NCBI GenBank assembly: GCA_938074585.1
Contig: CALJEW010000202.1
Coordinates: forward strand, 1-6,128
Source of the DNA: an uncultured Rhodospirillales bacterium
Lineage (GTDB): Bacteria > Pseudomonadota > Alphaproteobacteria > Rhodospirillales > Casp-alpha2
Direction of reading: 5' to 3'
DNA: 6,128 nt
Positions 1 through 5,931 of the stretch are shown piece by piece. The notes under the pieces were generated by a model. The model was not told the origin of the DNA. It saw only the letters and a list, made by a program, of their open reading frames with translations, and ran no database searches. Made by a program: the position numbers and the translations under genes. Position 1 is the stretch's first letter; the number at the start of each line of letters is the position of its first letter.

Positions 1-53
1 GAGGGTTTGGGTTTACCCGTTCGAGCTTATTTCCACAATTTTTGGCGTTTTTT

Positions 54-203
54 TTAACCGTCCAAAAGATAGACAAAGGTTAGCGGGGTTTTAACAACTG
101 TAATCAACAGAATTTTACGAACGTAATCAGAACAAAAAATGTCAATGTCACCGTTTAGATTAACGACAACAGAAACTTCTTTAATATAGACTTCATATTC
201 CAT
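54..203 (-). CDS. Possible small hypothetical protein (49 aa), unrecognised
   Basis: This is an open frame on the minus strand that I do not recognise. A start at 203 (reading MEYEVYIKEV) is preferred because AAGG lies 8 nt upstream of that ATG. The frame also stays open to an earlier ATG at 245, which would give 63 aa but has only a poor ribosome site. The product would be mostly beta-prone and hydrophobic near its C-terminus (ILLITVV, then TFVYLL), with no signal peptide or known motif. It lies downstream of ispDF on the same strand, but the dead insertion sequence separates them. The surrounding DNA is AT-rich, where short chance ORFs are common. It could be a real small gene, a gene remnant or noise. 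Confidence 0.2.
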   Translation of the reverse strand: MEYEVYIKEVSVVVNLNGDIDIFCSDYVRKILLITVVKTPLTFVYLLDG

Positions 204-292
204 TGAAACGACCTTATTCCTGATACGAAATGAAAAACTGTTCATCCATGTAACCTGACGTCTTGAAATTAATCTGGAGTTTGCATCAAGTT

Positions 293-319
293 CCCCACAG
301 GAGGCGTGTCCCCTGTGGC
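293..319 (+). repeat. Left terminal inverted repeat of the IS256-like element
   Basis: Aligned with the reverse complement of 1465-1491, this stretch matches at 19 of 27 positions, including the core GTGTCC. It also contains a perfect 7-bp palindrome of its own: CCACAGG at 295-301 and CCTGTGG at 312-318, with a 10-nt loop. The exact outer end is uncertain by several bases because no target duplication is visible. Confidence 0.6.
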
Positions 320-362
320 GCGATCCGTTATTTTGTTATTCCATGGACACTCCCAAACACTT

Positions 363-1470
363 ATGAAGGTTAAAAATACAACAAAATCAGGATACAGTGA
401 TTGAGGAATTGATAGAATAAATTATATCCAATGGACTGGAGGAAATGACATCAGTATTTACCCGACTGTTCGGTCTGGCCATGCGTGAGGGGCGGGAACA
501 GTTTCTTGGTGCAGGGCATTATGAACCGGTTTCCCGGCGACGGGGCTATGCCAATGGCTACAAGAGCAAAAGAGTTGATACTCCAGCAGGCTCTCTGAGC
601 GTCAGTGTGTCTAAGACCACTAACCACCTTGAGGGGTGCAGCAAACAATTCTTTCTGGAATCTATGGAACGGGGACGGCGCTTTGGTCCTGCTGACATGC
701 TGGCCATGGCTATAATGTATATCAAAGGGATCTCCACCCGCGATGCCGAAGCCGTTATGAAAGAGTTTGGTATTGAGAGCCTGACCAGCACCCAGATCAG
801 CCGGGAAAGTAACTTTTTGTTGATGGTTTGTCCAACTAGAGCAACCGATTTTAGGGCTAAATACGCATTCTGATAGCCGATTCCCGCTATGCAAAAGCGC
901 TGCTAAATCGCGTGGTTCGCGATGTTGCCATCCTTTCCGTCATTTGCATTGGTCCCGATCAACGTCACCGGATTTTGGGTGTCTCTTGTGCCTTGCCGGA
1001 AACCAAGGTGAACTGGCAAGCCTTCTTTGAAAGCCTGCTTAAGCGTGGCATGAGTGGTGTGAAATTCGTGGTCTCGGATAATCATTCGGGGTCTAAAGGC
1101 GGCGATGAAGTCCGTGTCTGGGTGGGCTGTGTGGCAACGTGGCCAGTTCGATCTGGCGCAGAATAACATTCACCATACGCCCAGACAGAAAAACCGCAAA
1201 CGCATTGGTGCTAAACTATGCCAAATCTGACAACAGCAACAGAAAATCTACGATTTCTGCTAGTAGAGAGCTATCGTGAAAAGACCCCCTTATCTTGCCA
1301 AATGGCTCGAAGACAATGTGCCGGAGGGACTTGCTGTACTCACCTTACCAGACTAACATCACTACCGACTGCCCACCTCCAATCCCATTGAGCGCGGCAT
1401 CCTGCAAGAGCTCAAGCTGCGCACCCGTAGATTCATAATCAAGTGTCACCACAATTCTGTCTCTGCCTAA
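363..1470 (+). pseudogene. IS256-family transposase, multiply disrupted
   Basis: Remains of a DDE transposase of the IS256/Mutator family (PF00872 type) that once moved the surrounding element. Reading follows frame 1, then 3, 1, 3 and 1. The N-terminus probably began at the ATG at 363; a frameshift before 391 and TAA at 418 precede the segment GLEEMTSVFTRLFGLAMR. Frame 1 then carries YANGYKSKRVDTPAG and ISTRDAEAVMKEFGIESL. Sequence is lost or scrambled around 805-869, and frame 3 resumes with LIADSRYAKAL. A shift near 1098-1102 returns to frame 1 (QFDLAQNNIHH). TGA follows at 1228, a frame-3 patch LLVESYREKTP, a shift near the CCCCC at 1285-1289, LAKWLEDNVPEGLAVLTLPD, TAA at 1354, then SNPIERGILQELKLRTR. 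The likely DDE residues remain, coded at 879, 1077 and 1390, but in different frames. The C-terminus is degraded after about 1432, and the last stop (1468) lies in the right repeat. It cannot make an active enzyme. Confidence 0.9.
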
Positions 1471-1491
1471 AAGGACACTCCCCCTGATGGG
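1465..1491 (-). repeat. Right terminal inverted repeat of the IS256-like element
   Basis: The reverse complement matches the left repeat at 19 of 27 positions. It contains GGACACTCCC (1473-1482), which also occurs exactly, in direct orientation, inside the left end at 345-354. The last transposase stop codon (1468-1470) falls within this repeat. Confidence 0.6.
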
Positions 1492-1519
1492 AATCTTATT
1501 CTAATCAATAGTTTAGCTC

Positions 1520-1553
1520 ATTCAAATAGTTTGTTAAATCATTGCATTTGAAT
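1520..1553. repeat. AT-rich inverted repeat downstream of ispDF, possible weak terminator
   Basis: Perfect 8-bp arms, ATTCAAAT (1520-1527) and ATTTGAAT (1546-1553), enclose an 18-nt loop. The repeat lies 10-45 bases beyond the ispDF stop on the minus strand. The stem is AT-only apart from one C and one G, the loop is long, and no T-run follows the second arm on the minus strand. It is therefore a poor intrinsic terminator and may be chance in AT-rich DNA. A run of six T does follow the ispDF stop directly, but without a hairpin in front of it. Confidence 0.3.
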
Positions 1554-1563
1554 AATAAAAAAC

Positions 1564-2718
1564 TTAATCGTTTGCTTTAATTTCAACATTCGCAATGGCC
1601 TGCGCTGCGATCCCTTCACCGCGACCGGTAAAACCCAACTTTTCTGTCGTTGTTGCTTTAATATTTACCCGCGAAGGGCTGATTTTTAAGATCGCAGCAA
1701 CCCGTTCACACATTTGTAATCGATACGGCCCGACCTTTGGGGCTTCGCACATCAACGTAATATCTACATTAACAATCCGCCCACCTTTGGAATTAATCAA
1801 TTTCACAGCATGGGAAACAAATTGGTCTGATGCAACACCACGCCATTGTTCATCGGATGGCGGGAAAAGATGGCCAATATCATCTTCACCAACGGCCCCC
1901 AAAAGCGCGTCGGTTAGGGCATGTAAAGCAACATCAGCATCAGAATGACCTTCTAACGAGTGCGTATGAGCAATCTTCACTCCACACAACACAACCTGAT
2001 CACCATCAGAAAATCGATGTACATCAAAACCAATACCACTTCGGGTTTCCATAAATATCTCTCCATTATTTGAAGCCTGAATATCAGAAAGTGTTGTAAT
2101 TTTAACGTTTGTATCATCACCATCAACACGAACAACGGTTAGTCCAACAGCTTCGCAAATAGCCGCATCATCGGATAGGCTTTGCCCTGTAAGTTTAAGA
2201 TGTGCGTTCAGAATATCTGAATAGCGGAAACCTTGTGGAGTCTGAGCTCGCCACAATTCAAATCGATCCTCAGTCGCTACAATTTTACCATTAATTACTC
2301 GCTTAATAGTATCCGTTAAGGGTAGAGTAGGGATTGCACCCGCAGCCGAGTCTAATGCATCAAGCACACGGGTAATAACATCAGCAGAAATATAGGGCCT
2401 GGCCCCGTCATGAATCAATACAAAATCAGGTGCATCATCCGCAATCTGCTGAAGGCCCAAACGAACGGAATCTTGGCGTTCTTCCCCTCCAAAAATCGGC
2501 GCTTTTAAGCCCAAACCTTCGGTCGCGGCCTCATACAAGCCCATGTCATCTGGATGAATCACCACTCTAACGTGATCAATTTTCTGCTGGCATAGAAAGG
2601 CCATTACGGCATGGCGCAACACGGGGGCACCATACAATTGGGTATACTGCTTTGGCATTTCGCCACCGAAACGATGGCCACGTCCCGCAGCAACAATAAG
2701 TGCAATCGATTTAGACAC
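1564..2718 (-). CDS. ispDF: Bifunctional IspD-IspF: MEP cytidylyltransferase / MEcPP synthase
   Basis: A 384-residue cytoplasmic fusion enzyme for two non-consecutive steps of the MEP isoprenoid pathway. IspD joins MEP to CTP to give CDP-methylerythritol. After IspE acts, IspF cyclises CDP-ME 2-phosphate to MEcPP. The N-terminal domain (about 1-215) shows the nucleotide loop AAGRGHRF (10-17), PKQY (22-25), HDGARP (103-108), DTIKR (136-140), WRAQTPQGFR (156-165) and Lys206 in VKITTLSD. After a linker near 216-224, the IspF domain shows the metal ligands Asp232 and His234 (GFDVHRF), His258 (EGHSDADV), the substrate loop GHLFPPSD (282-289) and ATTTEKLGFTGRGEGI (355-370). All key residues appear intact. 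The start is GTG, giving MSKSIALIVAAG, with AAGG 10 nt upstream; this places the nucleotide loop at the usual distance from the N-terminus. It is transcribed divergently from the HemX-like gene. Such fusions are well known in Alphaproteobacteria and Campylobacterota. Confidence 0.97.
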   Translation of the reverse strand: MSKSIALIVAAGRGHRFGGEMPKQYTQLYGAPVLRHAVMAFLCQQKIDHVRVVIHPDDMGLYEAATEGLGLKAPIFGGEERQDSVRLGLQQIADDAPDFVLIHDGARPYISADVITRVLDALDSAAGAIPTLPLTDTIKRVINGKIVATEDRFELWRAQTPQGFRYSDILNAHLKLTGQSLSDDAAICEAVGLTVVRVDGDDTNVKITTLSDIQASNNGEIFMETRSGIGFDVHRFSDGDQVVLCGVKIAHTHSLEGHSDADVALHALTDALLGAVGEDDIGHLFPPSDEQWRGVASDQFVSHAVKLINSKGGRIVNVDITLMCEAPKVGPYRLQMCERVAAILKISPSRVNIKATTTEKLGFTGRGEGIAAQAIANVEIKAND

Positions 2719-2908
2719 TAGATTTTGACCTTATACATATATATATTCTACGAGATTAGTAAGACGATTAAAGAATGCCAAGTTTAAATAAGATTAAACC
2801 TAGGGCCGGTATTCATTAAGGCTTGCCAACCATGCTAACTAGCGCAATCTTCTGGTCAAGAAAAGAACCAGACGGGGCATAATATATAGCTCCTGTGGAG
2901 ACAGCTAT
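2719..2908. promoter_or_regulatory. Divergent intergenic region between ispDF and the HemX-like gene
   Basis: These 190 bases should hold promoters for both directions. For ispDF (minus strand), TTGGCA at 2781-2776 is followed 17 bp later only by TAATCT, and a better -10-like TAGAAT at 2750-2745 has no good -35, so the match is weak. A TA-rich run lies at 2732-2748. For the plus-strand gene, CATAAT (2878-2883) is a fair -10 without a clear -35. Just upstream of it is a small inverted repeat, TCTGGT (2851-2856) and ACCAGA (2867-2872), which could be an operator. No protein-coding frame or RNA gene is recognisable here. Confidence 0.4.
2890..2900 (+). promoter_or_regulatory. Ribosome binding site of the HemX-like gene inside a tiny hairpin
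   Basis: GGAG at 2897-2900 lies 8 nt before the ATG at 2909 and fixes that start. The preceding CTCC (2890-2893) can pair with it across a 3-nt loop. Four base pairs are few, so masking of the site is only a possibility. Confidence 0.45.
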
Positions 2909-3718
2909 ATGCCTGATGCCTTGTTATTAAATTTAAGCGCATTAATTGCTTTGCTTCCCGCATCCTTAGCGGCGCAAAGGAAGATAGCCACCCGTGACAC
3001 GGTTTTTTGGCTAGTACTTGGTGTTGCTGTTGCTGGTCCAGCGTTACTTTTAGTCGTCACCTCATCTAATGGTTGGCATTCCGACTTATCAACGGCCCTA
3101 TGGACAACGATCATAACTAGTCTTATGTTATTTGCGATCATGAGTGCTGTTATTCGGGATGCTTGGCGTCTTAGTCCATTATTCACACCTTATATGTTTA
3201 TTTTTGGATTGTTTGCTGCTGCTTGGGCAACATTTAATAAAGATATAGCCCCGGTTCCCGCCAACACTTTAAGCGGTTGGGTTATCCTTCATATAGTGAC
3301 ATCAATCACTACCTATGGCTTGATCACCATTGGATCCGTTGCGGCATTAGCGGCTATTTTTCAAGAACGCGCCTTGAAAGCAAAAAAACAAACACGCCTC
3401 GTGCACATCTTACCATCTCTGGCCGGTTGCGATGGAATGGTTATGCTATTACTAGGCATGGGAGAAGCGGTTCTGGTGATTGGCCTTTTAAGTGGAATGG
3501 CGCTTGAAATATCAGACACAGGTTCTCTGTTTTCATTCAATCACAAAACAATTTTGACCCTAACCGCCTTCGTTGTTATTGGCTGCCTGTTATTTGCTCA
3601 TTTTAAGTTTGGTCTCAGAGGACGTAAGGCTGCACGCTTAGTTTTGTTAGGTTATTTATTCCTCACGCTGGGCTATCTTGGCGTCAAATTTGTTACAAAT
3701 GTCTTATTAGCTGGATAA
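2909..3718 (+). CDS. HemX/YpjD-like membrane protein, CcsA cytochrome c assembly superfamily
   Basis: A 269-residue integral inner-membrane protein with about eight hydrophobic helices (near 2-21, 33-51, 64-82, 91-108, 122-151, 176-197, 214-232 and 243-265). The C-terminal half has the pattern of the YpjD/HemX branch: LHIVTSITTYGL around 127-138, FQERALK (151-157), IGLLSGMAL (191-199), SFNHKT (209-214), FKFGLRGRKA (232-241) and GYLGVKFV (255-262). His128 and His212 match the conserved histidines of CcsA-type proteins, which could be haem ligands. The tryptophan-rich WWD haem-handling motif of true CcsA/CcmC/CcmF is absent, as in YpjD and HemX. The biochemical role of this branch is poorly known: links to cytochrome c maturation are inferred from fold, and Bacillus HemX affects glutamyl-tRNA reductase levels. 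The start has a good GGAG site 8 nt upstream. It lies divergent from ispDF and 65 bp (92 to the preferred start) before dusB on the same strand, so co-transcription is possible. Confidence 0.85.
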   Translation: MPDALLLNLSALIALLPASLAAQRKIATRDTVFWLVLGVAVAGPALLLVVTSSNGWHSDLSTALWTTIITSLMLFAIMSAVIRDAWRLSPLFTPYMFIFGLFAAAWATFNKDIAPVPANTLSGWVILHIVTSITTYGLITIGSVAALAAIFQERALKAKKQTRLVHILPSLAGCDGMVMLLLGMGEAVLVIGLLSGMALEISDTGSLFSFNHKTILTLTAFVVIGCLLFAHFKFGLRGRKAARLVLLGYLFLTLGYLGVKFVTNVLLAG

Positions 3719-3735
3719 ATCATAATAAGTCGGGC

Positions 3736-3758
3736 ACAAGAATAATTTGAATTCTTGT
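3736..3758 (+). repeat. Perfect 8-bp hairpin between the HemX-like gene and dusB
   Basis: ACAAGAAT (3736-3743) and ATTCTTGT (3751-3758) are exact reverse complements with a 7-nt loop (aatttga). The stem begins 18 bases after the stop of the upstream gene. No T-run follows (next bases ctattacg), so it is not a classical intrinsic terminator. It could be an operator, a processing site, an attenuating hairpin or a weak terminator. Confidence 0.4.
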
Positions 3759-3810
3759 CTATTACGCACGAATTGCCTAATAAATGAGCAACACTTTGAA
3801 GAAGATTCAT

Positions 3811-4797
3811 ATGTCTATAGAAATTGGTCCCGTAAAACTGGATCACCCAATTGTTTTGGCTCCTATGTCTGGCGTCACAGACCTGCCATTCCGTCGTCTA
3901 GTTAAACGCTGGGGGGTTGGTTTAGTGGTATCAGAGATGATTGCTAGCAAAGCCATGATTTACGCTGCAAAAAAAACCATGAAAATGGCCACACATTGCG
4001 CCGAAGAGCACCCAATGTCTGTGCAATTAGCAGGCTGCGACCCCAAAATCATGGCAGAAGCAGCGCGCTTAAACGAAGATCGAGGTGCGTCGATGATTGA
4101 TATCAACATGGGATGCCCTGTTAAAAAAGTCACCAAAGGCGATGCTGGATCAGCCCTTATGCGCGACGAAAGACACGCCGGGGCCATTATGGCCGCAGTT
4201 GTTAAAGCAGTATCGATCCCGGTAACGCTCAAAATGCGCACTGGTTGGGATGATGACACCCGAAATGCGCCTGCATTGGCAAAAATTGCGGAAGACAGTG
4301 GCGTTCAATTGTTAGCAGTACATGGTCGCACCCGTTGCCAATTCTACAAAGGCCACGCAGATTGGAAATTTATCCGCCAAGTCAAAGATGCCGTCAACTT
4401 GCCGGTGTTCGGAAATGGCGACATCAATACCGTTGAAGACGCAGCACAAATGATGGCAGATTCTGGCGCTGATGGTGCCTTAATTGGTCGTGGCACTTAT
4501 GGTCGTCCGTGGTTTCCGAACCAAGTTTGGCATTATTTACAAACCGGTGAGAAATTGCCAGACCCATCAATAGCAGATCAATTGGCGACCGTTATGGAAC
4601 ACTATGAGCATTTATTAGAGCACTATGGCGAACAAGCAGGGCGTAGAATTGCGCGTAAACATTTGGGTTGGTATTCAAAGGGCTTACCTGAATCCGCCGA
4701 ATATCGTGCCTTAATCATGAGCCTTGATGATGTCGAGCAGGTTAAGCAAGAAATTCAACGCTTTTATGACCCACTTATTGAAGGAATTGCCGCCTAA
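3811..4797 (+). CDS. dusB: tRNA-dihydrouridine synthase DusB (NifR3 family)
   Basis: A flavoenzyme that reduces specific uridines in the tRNA D-loop to dihydrouridine, using FMN and NADPH in the cytoplasm. From the preferred start it has 328 residues, normal for DusB. Residues below are numbered from the longer ATG at 3784. The FMN-binding barrel shows APMSGVTDLPFRRL (26-39), VQLAG (80-84), DINMGCPVKK (106-115) with catalytic Cys111, LKMRTGW (149-155) with Lys150, VHGRTR (179-184) with His180, GNGDI (210-214) and GRGTYGRPW (235-243). A helical tRNA-binding domain follows, with RKHLGWYSKGLP at 291-302. I prefer the ATG at 3811 (MSIEIGPVKL): family members normally begin there, and GAAGAAG lies 6 nt upstream. 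The ATG at 3784 adds nine unconserved residues and has no ribosome site. The stop TAA shares its last base with the ntrB start. In Alphaproteobacteria this gene, long called nifR3, is the standard first gene of the ntrBC operon. Confidence 0.95.
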   Translation: MSIEIGPVKLDHPIVLAPMSGVTDLPFRRLVKRWGVGLVVSEMIASKAMIYAAKKTMKMATHCAEEHPMSVQLAGCDPKIMAEAARLNEDRGASMIDINMGCPVKKVTKGDAGSALMRDERHAGAIMAAVVKAVSIPVTLKMRTGWDDDTRNAPALAKIAEDSGVQLLAVHGRTRCQFYKGHADWKFIRQVKDAVNLPVFGNGDINTVEDAAQMMADSGADGALIGRGTYGRPWFPNQVWHYLQTGEKLPDPSIADQLATVMEHYEHLLEHYGEQAGRRIARKHLGWYSKGLPESAEYRALIMSLDDVEQVKQEIQRFYDPLIEGIAA

Positions 4798-5927
4798 TGG
4801 CGAAACCAGTGATGGCCACAAAAGTTCAGCACACATCAGATCGCCCTGATACGTCCGATCTCATCGATAGCGATATTTTGCTGAACACCATCACAGCAGC
4901 CTTAATTGCGATCAATGACAACAACGTAATTGTCTATTCCAACACAGCCGCCGAACAATTTTTCAAATCTAGCGCCGAATACATGGTAAATAAAAAGCTG
5001 CGTTTGTTTTTACCTGAAGATAGCCCCGCTTTTGGATTAATAGAGCAAGTGCGTACCCAACGCAGTACTGTTTCTGAATACGGTATAACGCTGGAAACAC
5101 CACGTATTGGAACAAATTTCATAAACATTCAAGCAACACCAATCATTGAACAACCGGGTTCTGTTGCTCTGACTTTGCAACAGCGTTCCATTGCAGACAA
5201 AATTGACCGCCAATTAACCCACCGGGGGGCTGCGCGCTCCGTAACGGCAATGGCATCCATGTTAGCACATGAAGTTAAAAACCCCCTCTCAGGCATCCGT
5301 GGTGCTGCGCAATTATTGGAACAAAACGCCACAGAAGACGACCAACCCCTAACTCAGTTAATCCGCGAGGAAGCTGATCGGATTTGTGACTTGGTTGATC
5401 GCATGGGTGTATTTTCCGATACGGGCCCACTTAAACGTGAAGCGGTAAACATTCATCAAGTCCTTGATCGAGTTCATAAATTAGCCAAAAATGGGTTTGG
5501 TAGCGGCTTATCCTTCATCAATGCATTCGACCCGTCTTTACCTCCAGTATATGGCAATCGCGATCAATTGGTTCAGGTGTTTTTGAACTTAGTTAAAAAT
5601 GCTGCTGAGGCTGCACCAAAAACATACGGACAAATTACATTACAAACCACGTATCAGCAAGGCGTGCGATTTGCTGTCCCTAACGTCAACAAGCATGTCC
5701 ATTTACCTTTACAAATCAGCGTCATTGATAATGGCCCTGGCATTCCAGACGATATCAAGCCATATTTGTTTGACCCGTTCGTTACATCAAAGCCCCAAGG
5801 AAGCGGCTTAGGCCTTGCATTAGTCGCCAAAATCATTGGCGATCATTGCGGTGTTATTGAGTGCGAGTCGAAACCCAACAAAACTACGTTCCGGGTCATA
5901 TTACCTATGTTTGCGGAGTACAAGTAA
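4797..5927 (+). CDS. ntrB: Nitrogen regulation sensor histidine kinase/phosphatase NtrB
   Basis: The cytoplasmic sensor of the NtrBC system. In known systems it phosphorylates NtrC under nitrogen limitation and dephosphorylates it when PII (GlnB) signals nitrogen excess. The protein has 376 residues and no membrane segment. A PAS-like domain spans about 24-130. The H-box is MLAHEVKNPLSGIRGAAQLL (155-174) with phospho-acceptor His158. The N-box is QVFLNLVKNAAEA (260-272), G1 is DNGPGIP (311-317), the F-box is LFDPFVTSK (324-332) and G2 is GSGLGLAL (335-342). The segment GVRFAVPNVNKHVHLPL (289-305) before G1 is of the kind seen in alphaproteobacterial NtrB. All catalytic residues are present. 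The start overlaps the dusB stop in TAATG; AAGGA lies 12 nt upstream, rather far, so translation is probably coupled to dusB. A second ATG at 4812 is possible. ntrC follows after 4 nt. Confidence 0.96.
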   Translation: MAKPVMATKVQHTSDRPDTSDLIDSDILLNTITAALIAINDNNVIVYSNTAAEQFFKSSAEYMVNKKLRLFLPEDSPAFGLIEQVRTQRSTVSEYGITLETPRIGTNFINIQATPIIEQPGSVALTLQQRSIADKIDRQLTHRGAARSVTAMASMLAHEVKNPLSGIRGAAQLLEQNATEDDQPLTQLIREEADRICDLVDRMGVFSDTGPLKREAVNIHQVLDRVHKLAKNGFGSGLSFINAFDPSLPPVYGNRDQLVQVFLNLVKNAAEAAPKTYGQITLQTTYQQGVRFAVPNVNKHVHLPLQISVIDNGPGIPDDIKPYLFDPFVTSKPQGSGLGLALVAKIIGDHCGVIECESKPNKTTFRVILPMFAEYK

Positions 5928-5931
5928 AGCA

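Larger units (their letters stand above)
293..1491 (+). mobile_element. Decayed IS256-family (Mutator-type) insertion sequence
   Basis: An element of about 1.2 kb is delimited by imperfect inverted repeats (293-319 and 1465-1491) and contains a broken IS256-type transposase. Intact IS256 relatives are usually about 1.3-1.4 kb, so small internal deletions are likely; the frames support losses near 805-869 and 1230-1260. I see no 8-9 bp target duplication in the flanks (left flank ends in atcaagtt, right flank begins aatcttat), which fits an old insertion or slightly misplaced ends. Its base composition is visibly richer in GC than the AT-rich DNA on both sides, as expected of transferred DNA. 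It sits just beyond the 3' end of ispDF, a position where insertion would do little harm. Confidence 0.85.

Noticed and set aside
1..57. Plus-strand frame open from the left edge to TAA at 55-57, which could be the tail of an upstream gene.
   Set aside because: Only 18 codons are visible, with no recognisable family. All three plus-strand frames are open for about this long, so it cannot be told from chance.
912..1166. Plus-strand 84-codon frame that could be taken as a separate gene.
   Set aside because: Its first part is the transposase catalytic region, and its tail after about 1098 is out-of-frame reading of the same transposase. It is part of the pseudogene.
451..1169. Long minus-strand frames opposite the transposase (451-894, 558-791, 903-1169).
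   Set aside because: They are antisense shadows: the plus strand shows clear IS256 motifs across the same bases and the minus products show none.
1595..2054. Plus-strand frames opposite ispDF.
   Set aside because: ispDF on the minus strand has all catalytic motifs intact; these plus frames have low-complexity, unrecognisable products and no ribosome sites of note.
2732..2748. TA-rich alternating run that might be taken as a tandem repeat or origin element.
   Set aside because: It is short, imperfect and sits in a promoter region. No DnaA-box cluster or iterons accompany it.
2905..3186. Minus-strand 93-codon frame opposite the HemX-like gene.
   Set aside because: The plus-strand frame is a coherent eight-helix family member over its full length, so this is a shadow.
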